Source of the DNA: Paenibacillus tengchongensis
GTDB lineage: Bacteria; Bacillota; Bacilli; Paenibacillales; Paenibacillaceae
Length of the DNA: 64,000 nucleotides
Assembly (NCBI RefSeq): GCF_008973665.1
Contig: NZ_WACP01000010.1
Coordinates: 213,315 to 277,314, forward strand
Direction: 5' to 3'
Position 1 is the first letter of the stretch. Each line of letters begins with the position of its first letter. The notes under the pieces are model-generated. The model made no database searches. It had not been told where the DNA came from and saw only the letters and a list, made by a program, of their open reading frames with translations. The translations under genes were made by a program, and so were the position numbers. This document shows positions 1-9,600 of this stretch, one piece after another.

Positions 1-3000
1 GCAGTGCGGCCGTTCCAGTTAGCTTCTACGTCCTGCCCATTAACGGTGATGGCTGCAGGCTGTCCAGGCTCTTCGGTCGCTGCAGGCAGTGCACCGCCTC
101 CGCCTCCGCCACCGCCGCCTGTGCCGGCTCCGCTGTCTCCGCCGACCCAAATGTTCGCAGCTACCTGACCGGCACCTGTTGCCAGCTTAGTAGTGGAGGT
201 ACGCTTGGCAACAATGATCGTGTTGCCGATATCGGCGTCGACTATACCGTTCAGCGGCAGCAGTTCCCAGGAACTGATGTCCTCTTGGAAGGCCGGAAGC
301 TTGGCGCCGGAAGCATACACTTTATAAGCAAGCTGCTGTCCGGTCATGTCACCGTACTCTGTGACCGTTATCTGGGTATTCTGATAATCCCCTGTGACAG
401 GCGACGCTGTTACCTTCAGGGCTCCCAGCGCTACCGGTTCAGGAACCTCAACCGTAGTTGCGGTCATGCCTTCCAGGGTGATATCGTCCGACAGTTTGTA
501 CTCCGCCTGGATCAGTCCGGCCCCGACAGAAAGCGCCGAGATGTTGCCGCCTGAACTCAGGCTTACCGCATCTTCACCTGCAGCCACTGTATAAGTGACC
601 TTGGCGAGCTGCTCTGCAGTCAGCGGCTCTTCCTTGAATTTCGTTTTGCCGTTCGCATCCTTGCCGTCCGCATACTTGAAGTAAGCTTTCACGTTGCCGC
701 TCTCGCCCGGTTCAAGCACGTCCGGCCCTTTCACGATCAGTGCCACCGGAGCCTTAAAGCCGTTATTGGTGATATTTACCACGGCGCTGTTCTCGTTGCC
801 CGCTTCATCGGCAGCCTTCAGCGTCAAGGCGATGGTGGAATCGCCGGAGCTGATCGCAACTGTACCGCTGAACGCGCCGTTATCCTGCACCTGAATCGGC
901 TCCGATGTTGTCTTACCGTTTACGGTGTACTGCGCACTGAGCAGTGTTCCTGCTGTCGTCGTTCCGGCAACCTGGATCAGCTCTTGACCATTCGTCAGCA
1001 CCGTTCTGTCTCCCGTAACCGGAGAGTCAATGTAGAGTACCGGAGCGATGGTGTCGACGGTCAGATAAAGCATGGTTACCGAGACGTCCTTGGTCTTCAT
1101 GTTTCTGGCTTTCAGCTCGATGGCAAACGGTCCGTCCGTCTGGAACTGATCCAGCTTCAGGGTTCCTTTGCTGCCGCCGGCCGTTTGGTTCGTAAGTGCC
1201 ACCTTGCCGATCGACTTCTCGGCATAGAAAGCTTCTACTGTTATATCCTTCTGTTCCGAAGAGATGGTCAGCGTCTGCTCGGTCTGGTTCGTCAACAGGT
1301 TAATGTAATTGCCCGTATCCTCTACCTTGCCGGAGGAGCTGATCTTCAGCTTCGGCTTGCTGATCGCCGGAAGCAGTGTCTTCGGACTGCTTGCAGCTTC
1401 TGCATAGTGATAATTCTGATTCTTGTCGTCAGCTTCGGTAGGTACCGTTGCTGCCGAAACGCCGATGCTGTATTCACGTTTCACTTCGAGACCGGTATAT
1501 TTGACCTTCTCGACATCAATGACGGTGCCTTCAAGGCTCTCCGTGTTCACCTCGTCCGAGGTGGACAGAGCTTTCCAGCCGCCGATCAGAAGGTTCTCAT
1601 ATTTCCCTGTGCCTGTATTCCAGTAAGGCTGCAGCTCCTCCTCGGTAAACAGAATTTCGCCGAATGGGGCGTATTCTTCCATTCCGCTCTCGGTCGCTAC
1701 CTTGGCGTCGATCACATAGCTGTGCTCGTAATCCTCATGACCCGCCTTCTTGGCTCCCGGTTTGAACGAGAGGGCGAACAGCCCGTTGCCGGCCGGCTCT
1801 ACCTGCACATCGCTCACCTCTTGCGGAGCAAGCGGATCGATAATTTCGAACTTCTGCGGCGAAGTCTTCGTTCCGAAGGTCGCGCTGGACTTCAGCTCTG
1901 CACGCAGGTAGTAGTTGCCCTGGCGCAGCAGTCCGCGGATATCCTCCTGGCTGTTCATCAGCGTTACGTTGGTTACATCAATCACCGTGCTGCCGGTAGT
2001 CACACCGCCGCTGACATTACCGTTCTTGTCCACCGGTACGTCCTTGGCGATCAGGAGCCCCGGATCGCCCGGCTCCAGCACTTCCTCGCCGTCAATAACC
2101 GTGGTCTTGGAAGTTACCGCGTCTTCGGCCAGATACAGGTTGACGGTATCGCCTTCCTGCGCATTCGCCACTTTCCAGGAAGCATTGAACTTGTTGGCAT
2201 TGGTGCTGTCCTTGGCCAGATTTACTTCATTCAGCTGTGGCAATGTCGGAATGTTGAGCAGTTTCGTTTCCACTGCCGATTCCGCCGTCAGCTTCCAGAT
2301 GCCGCCTTTGGAAGCTTGAGCTTCAGGAACAATGACGTATGCTCTGCGGATATCGACTTCGTCGTTCAACTTATCCTTATCCGGAGAAACATAGCTTGCC
2401 GGTACATATTGGGTAAAAGCATTGGCTGTTGGATCGGTATTCGTATTATCGAATTTGATCGGGTAGTTCTTGCCGGCTGCGTCCTGAAGCGTGAACTTCG
2501 GCATGTCCTTGCCGTCGTACTCCACTTCAATGATGGCGTTGCCTGTAGTGCCGCCCATCGGAATCTCATGGATGCGGCCGCCGTTCTTCACAGTAATGGC
2601 GGTTGCGCCGACATTCATGGAGCCGTTCTCCACATACTTCACGCCTTCGGCAACTTCGCGGTAGATGATTTCCTGGTTCTCGTCTTCCGTTGCTACACGG
2701 GAAGTCGCCAGCGTCTCTACGCCTGAGCCGATAACCATGAGGCGCGGTCCCCGCTCCGGATCATCAACAACCAGATGAATCATACCTTCCGGCAGGTCCT
2801 CGGCCGATGTGCCGAATTCAACGCCGCCGTTCCAGTAATACGTGATGCCCAGGGAGATGAGCAGAATGCCGATGCTGCCCCAGACCTTGTCGTTATTGAC
2901 GCCGAAGAATACGCTCGACAGCGGCATGCCGCCAACGACCGGCACATCGTTCGGTACCTGTACCTTCGAGCCGATGTAGCCTTCGAAATCCGTCCGGTTC

Positions 3001-6000
3001 TTCTCCAGATTCTGGCCGACAAAAATCCCGGCTTTACCGACGATAATATCCCAGCCGCCGATATCGACTTCCGTCGCTACCCGGACGAACCAAGGGGTGA
3101 CCCACTGGGCTTCAAGCAGCGCCAGAGTAAGCATCGGCAGACGGTCGTCCTCCTCAGCATCTGCATCGGCGGAGAAGTCGAGCTTGCCTTCAATCTTCAG
3201 ACCGGTACGCTTCACGGTCAGATCCACATCGCCGAAGAAGTAGGCCGGAGCAATACCGAAGCGCATGCCCACACCTGCTTCAACGGTCAGCGGGAACGGA
3301 TCTTCGTCCGTGCCGCCGGCGATGGTATCGGCCAGCTCACGCACGGCACCGCGCACAGCGGTCAGATAAGTTGCGCCGGTTACGAGAATCCCCGGTGAAG
3401 GGAGCTCGGCGCCGAAGCCGATGACATCCGGGAGGATGCGGCCGTCAGCCACTTTTTTCAGCGAGAATTCAATTTCCACACCCAGCATGTTCTTCAGCTG
3501 CGCAGCGAACTGCAGGCCGTATTCATTGCCCTCGCCGGAGCCTTGCACCACATGGTTAATCGTAATCTCGCCGCTTGGCGCATCAGGACCCTCGTCGTCG
3601 GATTTATCCTCCTCCGGTCCGAACAGACCCATGTCTTCGTTCAGATCGAAGCCCAGCGATGCTTCCACGCCATAGAAGCCTTTATTGTTAAAGATAACGT
3701 TCTGGATTTCTGCAGTGACCACCTTCAGCGACAGCGAGCCGCCAAAGGAAATTCCGCCTTCTCTAAGGATGAAATCATTGAAAGAGAAGCCGAAGCCGTC
3801 AATCGCGAAGCTTGGTGCACCAAACAGCGACTGCTTGTTAAAGTACACATCTTCGATCATGACCTGGCGCAGCGGGTTAATCCGGTCGCCTACACCGCCG
3901 ATCGCCCACTTCAGACTGCCGTTCAGGCTGTCGTCTTCCGGATTGCCGTCATTCCCTTTCTCTTCTTCTCCCTCTTCTTCTTCCTCATCCTCCGGCGTTT
4001 CTGCCTTGGGAATGTTATAGTTCTCGTCTCCGAGCGACTTGGCGAAGCCGTTGAAGAAATCGAGTGTCCATTCGCCTTTATGGAAGACGAAGCCGCTGCT
4101 GGCCACGCTGAGCGTACCGTCGCCCTTCACGAACAGGGTGTCGAGGAACGGCATATCATCCGGCACGTTGGCGTTGAAGATCTCCAGCTTGCCGCGGACA
4201 AATGCCAAATCCTTGCCGGTATAAGCCACGGCATCGTTGATGATGGCCGGCTCCGTCTTCGTATCGACGATAACCTGCTCATCCGCGCCGCTGCCGACCT
4301 GCTTGATCATCCCGCGGACGGTGACCAGAATCTCGCGCTCGTAGTCGGCTTCCTCATCTTCGACTTCCTCCTGGAAGGCTTCGAAGTCTTCTTCAGAATC
4401 AAACAGCTTGTAATTATACAGCGGTGTTTCCTCGAGAGCCTCATCATCCATGAACTCGCTGAGCTCGAAATCCGGATCGACCGCTTTGCTGGCCATGCCG
4501 AACAGCGCTTTGGTCTTCTTGTACTCGGTGACGGCACTCCACAGGAAGTCCCCGTCTTCAAACGGCTCATCCGGGAACAGCGAATTCAGCTGCTCCAGCA
4601 GATCATCGCTGACCGAGGTGCCGTTGGCTACGCCGCTGACATCCACCAGTTCTTTGTAGATGACCATAATTCCGGCTTCACGGATCCGCGATTCATCGTT
4701 ATCCGTAACGAGGAAGGTCTGCGGTGTCGACAGGTCGTACATCGCGGCCACTTCTTCATCGCCGCCGGCATCGCCCTTATAGTCGATCTCCACCTGGTAT
4801 TCGCCAAGCGGCAGCTCAGGGCCAAGATCGGCTTCAATGACATTGCCGCCCTCGTCGACCAGGTCGCCGCCGCGGTACGTAATCCGCATCGCGCCGGAGA
4901 ATCCGTCGTCAGTAGGCTGCATGACTACGGCGTCCTGCACATCCACTTTGTAGCGGCTGTCGTCGGCCACATTCTTGAAATACAAATCGAAGTTCGGCTG
5001 TGTCGTTTCATTGCCTGTATTGTAAGCTTCAAGATTGGACAGGTTGACTGTCACATACTTCACATCCGCGCTGTACAGCTCTTCCGGCGCAAGCGAGTAC
5101 GAATATGTCGGTGTCGCTTCGCCAACCGGAGGCAGCAGGATGAAGTTCGATTTGTTCGATTCATACTGCGCCTTGATGCCTTCATCCTCGATGCCTTGAA
5201 TCTTGCCCTGCGTCTCCGGACTCCGGGCCGAGAGCATATACTGTCTCGTAGTCGGCCACGGTCTGCCCTTGGCCTGCACCCGGAACGTCGCGGTAATGGC
5301 GTCGCCCGGCTTGTACTTCGGCTGGATCCCCAGCGCCGCTTCCTCCGGAGTCGCTGATTTCTTGAACTCCAGCAGCTTGCTGCGCGTGTTCTCCAGCACC
5401 GGGTTTCCGCTGGCATCCAGCACATCGTTGCCCTTCTCGTCCTGCTTGACGAAGCTGAGCCCGCTTTCCAGCGTCATTTCCACTTCGATCTTGGAATGCT
5501 CCATATTGTACGCCTGGAGATTCTCGATTTCGGCAGTAATATCGAACACGCCGTTATCTACATATTTGTTCGGAACCGTCTCGCCCGGCTCAAGCTCGGT
5601 GGCCAGCTGCTGCACCGTATCGAGATAGCGGATCGAGAATACCTTGTCCGGAGCAACAATTTCGCCGAGGCCGTATACGGTCTCGAAGCTCTGGAAGCCG
5701 CCTGGAGCGATTTTGTCAGGATTCCAGTAGAAGGCTACGGCGGAGTCCGCCGAACCGAAATCGTTGGTGTCCCGCGTAAAGTCAAGATTTGGGTTCACCT
5801 TATAATCCCACTTGGTGTTCGCCAGACCGTTCCAGTGACCGACGATCATCTCGTCGACAATGTTGATGTTCTGCTCGGCAAAGTTGTTGAAGCCGTACGC
5901 CACCACATTCGTTGCCTGCGGATTGGTCAGATCGAGCTTGTCGCGCATTACCCAGTAGGCCGGAATTTTAAAATAATTGCGGTCCTCTTCCGGAATGGCA

Positions 6001-6644
6001 GCATCGGCTTCCGGGTTATGCACGAGCTTGCGCTCCACCTGCAGCGGCGATTTGTAGGCTGTGCCGATCTGGAACTGTGGACCGTCATTGCCGCCGACCA
6101 TCGTATCCAGCAGAATACGGCTGCCCACCATGACCTGCGCTCCGCTCTTGTTGTTCACTTCATAGCGGATGTTGACGTTGCCGGAGTTAACGGCATCCTT
6201 GCTGTCCGTATAGAGCATCAGAATCTGCTTGATCTCTACGCCCTTGATCTTCCAGACCATCTCCAGCTGCTTCGTGCCGTCCGCATTGGTTACCACTTGC
6301 GGTGCAGTCGTTTCGGAGTAGTGGCTGTTGTCGAATTTGTACTTGTTGCCGTAAATGTAATCTGTTCCGTCGATCCGGAACGTCGTAAACGACGTTTCCG
6401 GGTCGTCGCCCTGGAACAGCAGATTTACGTTGTCGTCATTCTTGCGGATCGGCTGGCCGTCTACGGTACGAATACCGTAGCGGCCAGTCTTGTTATCCAC
6501 TGTTACCTTGATGAAGTCATTCTGGATGGTCGTCGTATCCGGAGCCGTAACGGCATCCGCCAAGGCATGCACACTCTCGGAGGTGGACAAGAACACCATG
6601 ACTATTGTGAGCATCAACGCTGTTGCGCGTTTGACTAGCTTCAC
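1..6644 (-). CDS. Giant secreted multi-domain protein, C-terminus outside the window
   Basis: This minus-strand frame stays open from a GTG at 6644 to the left edge, so at least 2,214 residues are encoded and no stop is seen. A GGGGGAACTC ribosome binding site precedes the GTG. The first residues (VKLVKRATALMLTIVMVFLS) form a Sec signal peptide with a basic n-region and hydrophobic core. The body is a string of beta-rich, Ig/Fn3-like segments, with phrases such as VDTIAPVLYIDSP and LKAADEAGNENS typical of bacterial Ig-like domains. An acidic low-complexity stretch (PEDEEEEEGEEEK) is encoded near 3960-4010. Close to the left edge a GTGGGGGGGGALP linker starts near base 110; such Gly linkers often precede surface-anchoring domains, so an SLH or similar anchor beyond the edge is likely but unseen. 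The gene starts 29 bp after the stop of the other giant protein, so the two are probably co-transcribed. Function unknown; a cell-surface or matrix role is inferred. Confidence 0.88.
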   Translation of the reverse strand, partial: MKLVKRATALMLTIVMVFLSTSESVHALADAVTAPDTTTIQNDFIKVTVDNKTGRYGIRTVDGQPIRKNDDNVNLLFQGDDPETSFTTFRIDGTDYIYGNKYKFDNSHYSETTAPQVVTNADGTKQLEMVWKIKGVEIKQILMLYTDSKDAVNSGNVNIRYEVNNKSGAQVMVGSRILLDTMVGGNDGPQFQIGTAYKSPLQVERKLVHNPEADAAIPEEDRNYFKIPAYWVMRDKLDLTNPQATNVVAYGFNNFAEQNINIVDEMIVGHWNGLANTKWDYKVNPNLDFTRDTNDFGSADSAVAFYWNPDKIAPGGFQSFETVYGLGEIVAPDKVFSIRYLDTVQQLATELEPGETVPNKYVDNGVFDITAEIENLQAYNMEHSKIEVEMTLESGLSFVKQDEKGNDVLDASGNPVLENTRSKLLEFKKSATPEEAALGIQPKYKPGDAITATFRVQAKGRPWPTTRQYMLSARSPETQGKIQGIEDEGIKAQYESNKSNFILLPPVGEATPTYSYSLAPEELYSADVKYVTVNLSNLEAYNTGNETTQPNFDLYFKNVADDSRYKVDVQDAVVMQPTDDGFSGAMRITYRGGDLVDEGGNVIEADLGPELPLGEYQVEIDYKGDAGGDEEVAAMYDLSTPQTFLVTDNDESRIREAGIMVIYKELVDVSGVANGTSVSDDLLEQLNSLFPDEPFEDGDFLWSAVTEYKKTKALFGMASKAVDPDFELSEFMDDEALEETPLYNYKLFDSEEDFEAFQEEVEDEEADYEREILVTVRGMIKQVGSGADEQVIVDTKTEPAIINDAVAYTGKDLAFVRGKLEIFNANVPDDMPFLDTLFVKGDGTLSVASSGFVFHKGEWTLDFFNGFAKSLGDENYNIPKAETPEDEEEEEGEEEKGNDGNPEDDSLNGSLKWAIGGVGDRINPLRQVMIEDVYFNKQSLFGAPSFAIDGFGFSFNDFILREGGISFGGSLSLKVVTAEIQNVIFNNKGFYGVEASLGFDLNEDMGLFGPEEDKSDDEGPDAPSGEITINHVVQGSGEGNEYGLQFAAQLKNMLGVEIEFSLKKVADGRILPDVIGFGAELPSPGILVTGATYLTAVRGAVRELADTIAGGTDEDPFPLTVEAGVGMRFGIAPAYFFGDVDLTVKRTGLKIEGKLDFSADADAEEDDRLPMLTLALLEAQWVTPWFVRVATEVDIGGWDIIVGKAGIFVGQNLEKNRTDFEGYIGSKVQVPNDVPVVGGMPLSSVFFGVNNDKVWGSIGILLISLGITYYWNGGVEFGTSAEDLPEGMIHLVVDDPERGPRLMVIGSGVETLATSRVATEDENQEIIYREVAEGVKYVENGSMNVGATAITVKNGGRIHEIPMGGTTGNAIIEVEYDGKDMPKFTLQDAAGKNYPIKFDNTNTDPTANAFTQYVPASYVSPDKDKLNDEVDIRRAYVIVPEAQASKGGIWKLTAESAVETKLLNIPTLPQLNEVNLAKDSTNANKFNASWKVANAQEGDTVNLYLAEDAVTSKTTVIDGEEVLEPGDPGLLIAKDVPVDKNGNVSGGVTTGSTVIDVTNVTLMNSQEDIRGLLRQGNYYLRAELKSSATFGTKTSPQKFEIIDPLAPQEVSDVQVEPAGNGLFALSFKPGAKKAGHEDYEHSYVIDAKVATESGMEEYAPFGEILFTEEELQPYWNTGTGKYENLLIGGWKALSTSDEVNTESLEGTVIDVEKVKYTGLEVKREYSIGVSAATVPTEADDKNQNYHYAEAASSPKTLLPAISKPKLKISSSGKVEDTGNYINLLTNQTEQTLTISSEQKDITVEAFYAEKSIGKVALTNQTAGGSKGTLKLDQFQTDGPFAIELKARNMKTKDVSVTMLYLTVDTIAPVLYIDSPVTGDRTVLTNGQELIQVAGTTTAGTLLSAQYTVNGKTTSEPIQVQDNGAFSGTVAISSGDSTIALTLKAADEAGNENSAVVNITNNGFKAPVALIVKGPDVLEPGESGNVKAYFKYADGKDANGKTKFKEEPLTAEQLAKVTYTVAAGEDAVSLSSGGNISALSVGAGLIQAEYKLSDDITLEGMTATTVEVPEPVALGALKVTASPVTGDYQNTQITVTEYGDMTGQQLAYKVYASGAKLPAFQEDISSWELLPLNGIVDADIGNTIIVAKRTSTTKLATGAGQVAANIWVGGDSGAGTGGGGGGGGGALPAATEEPGQPAAITVNGQDVEANWNGRT

Positions 6645-6673
6645 CGTGAGTTCCCCCTGTTCATCTCGTTTCT

Positions 6674-9600
6674 CTATTTCACGCTGCCGACAAAGAATGT
6701 GGCAAATTCACGGTCCCGCTCCTGGGTCCGGACGATAATCGTGTACCAGCCCGTTTTCGGGAATGTAACCTTAAATTGGCTGCTCACTAACTGGTCATAG
6801 GTCAGCTTCTGCTGCAGCACCTTCATCTGGCCTTCGCGGAACAGACCGGAGTAGTACAGGATGTCAAATGTGCCTGCCTGGTTCACTTTCTCCGTTCCGC
6901 CCACGTTCATCAGGTTGTAGCCGGATACTTTGAAGGTGATGGTGTTCGTATTGAACAATGCCGACTCACCGGACGAAGCCGAGATGAGCGTGTCATCGCC
7001 GAAGATCAGCAGTCCGCCGTCCTTCACGACTACAACATCCTGATAAGCAACTGTTACATTGCCTACCTGGTCAACCGCCGTATACGTCACTTTCTGTCGG
7101 CCGAGCTTGGTCAGATCCAGTCCTTCGACGGATACCTTGATGTTGCCGGATTTCGAGACATTGTCCGTTACGGTGTAACCGCCGAGATCGGTCGCAAAGT
7201 TAAAGTCCTTCTTGTTCTGTGCGATACCGACAGACGCCTTGTTCAGCGTCAGTTCCGGCGCTGTGTTGTCGATACCTGAGATGGTCACAGGCACCTTGTT
7301 TACGTTACCCAGCAGGTCGGAGATGCTCATTACCGTCGAGCCGCTGTTCTCAAATACTCTGGAGTAGCTGAAGGTTCCATCGGCATTGCTGATCTGATTC
7401 GTAAACCCGGCTCCGCTCTCAATCGGTTTAACGCCGGAGAACAGCTTGTTGGGCGCCGCGATCTTGCCGCTGAGCGTTACTTTCACTTTGCCCTTGGCGT
7501 ACTTCTGGCCGTCGATGGTCACAATCTTGTCGGCCGGAACTTCCTTGCCGTCCTCGTCCACAAAGGTATAGACAATCTCTTCCGGCTGCGCCACGGCGGT
7601 AACGATGTTGTCAACCTTCTCTTTAACTACAGTCGTATTGCCGAATTTGTCGGCTACGGTAAAGGAAACTGTGCCATTCTCAGTCAACATTACAGTCTGC
7701 TTGCCGCTGATCAGCACGATATCCTTGGCGGACCCGTCGGCTTTCTCTACAGTAAGTGCCACCCCGGTAGAGTAAATGACATTTCCGCCTGCGTCTTTAA
7801 TCGTTCCGAACGGCTTGTCTTTACTGAATTCATAAGACCGGACAACCTTGACCGCAGGAGCTTCCTTGTCAATATTGTTGACGGTTGCCGTTACGCTGCC
7901 CGGGTTGCCGGCAGCGTCCTTGAATTCAAAGGTAAAGCTGCCGTTCTCCTTGAAGGTATAGGCGTTCTTGCCGCCGTTGTTCGTGATGACTACCGGCTCC
8001 GAAGTCTTCTGGAGATAAGCCGTTACATTGCCGTTAGTGAAGGCTGCATTAGAGTATTCAACGGTACCCTGAGGAATGGTTTTGTCTATGTTCTTCACCA
8101 CTACGTATAGCGTATCCGTGCGGCTCTTGTCGGCCATATCCGTCAGGTCAAAGCTGTAGAAGCCGTTCTCCTGCACATTGAACCGGTTACCGGTACGGGT
8201 CGGCTCGGCCGGATTGATCTTCGACGGCTGCACCCGGATTCCAGCCGGAAGTGCGATGTCGATATCCGCTCCTGCAGCGGCCGTTACCGGCCCGCTCGTT
8301 CCTTGCGTTGCCAGTGCGTATACCGGCTGGTCTTCCAGTGCTTCCGCATCGAATTCAAGCTTGGCGGCGTCGCTGATCTTGCCGCCCGGCGTGCGGTATT
8401 TCACCTGAACCTGCAGCGCATCCGGATCACCCGAAGGCACCTTAACGGCTACAAAGTTCGTATACGGGCGCCAGTTCTGCCAGCTTGCACCGTTATCCGG
8501 CGATACGGAATATTCGTATCCCGATTTATCTTCCGTCTCCAGGCTCAGCTTCAGAATAGCTGTATAACCATCTTCTTCGTCGCCGGACAGATAGACCAGC
8601 GAGGACTGCGCGTCAGCCGGAGGTGCATCCTTGTCTCCGGATGCCGAGACCTTAAAGATACCTGCCGTCGACGTCACGATGCTGTTACCTGCTCCGTCAA
8701 TTGCATGAACATACAATCTGTAGTCGGCGATTTCGCCCGGCTTCAGCCCCTTGCCGCTAATCTCAGCCAGGCCGCTTGCAGGGAGATCCTGCCAGCCTCC
8801 CGAGACTTCAGTCGGGGCAGTTTCGCCCTCTTTCACCCACTGGTAATAGCTCTTTACATTGTTCTTGCTGTAAAACTCCGACACTTTGACCGTCGTATCT
8901 TGCTCCGCCAACGGATAAGCCACCTCGTTGATGCTGAAGGTTACGGCCGGGGCTTCATTATCGAAATAGTAAGCTTTGGAATAGTAGTACGTCTTGTCGC
9001 TGTGCTTCACCATCAGGTGAATGTATTGCGTGCCGCTGAACGAAGTGTCCGCAGGAATCACATAACCGTAAGTCGCTGCGGTTGCGGTAACCGCCTGTGC
9101 TTTGGCCGCCGCTTCCGGCCCGGCCTCTGGCTCGCTGCCTGGTTCCGCAGGCGCTGCCGCCGAAGTTTCCGGCACTGCTGTTCCCTCAGGTGCTGCGGCT
9201 GCTTCCGGCGTCGCTCCACCTTCCACCGGTTCTTCTGTATCCAGCGGTTGCAGCGAAGTAAGGTTGTTCTCCAATGCTCCGGAGGACAGAAGCTTCAGAA
9301 TGGCCACCGGCCCTACTTCAGCGGTGACTTCAGGCTGGGCCGCTTCTTCCGGTACGGACACAGCGTCTTCTGTTTCTGCGCTGTTCAGTCCAGCCGGCGC
9401 CGCGTCAATCTGCATAGCGTCGAGCGGCTTAAATGCGCCGTCCGCCGGGCGCAGTGAGCTGCCGCTGATGACATAGCCGACATATTCCGGCTTCGTTCCG
9501 CCGATTTCAAAGATGACATCATGACTCTTCACATATTCCGGATTGGCTTCCGGCGTGAAGGCTGTCGGCATGCTTTCCTGAGAGCTGACGTTCAGCGGCT

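Noticed and set aside
984..2726. Long plus-strand open frame opposite the left giant gene
   Set aside because: It lacks a ribosome binding site and family features, and the minus-strand frame of the giant secreted protein, with a signal peptide and Ig-like domains, explains the region better.
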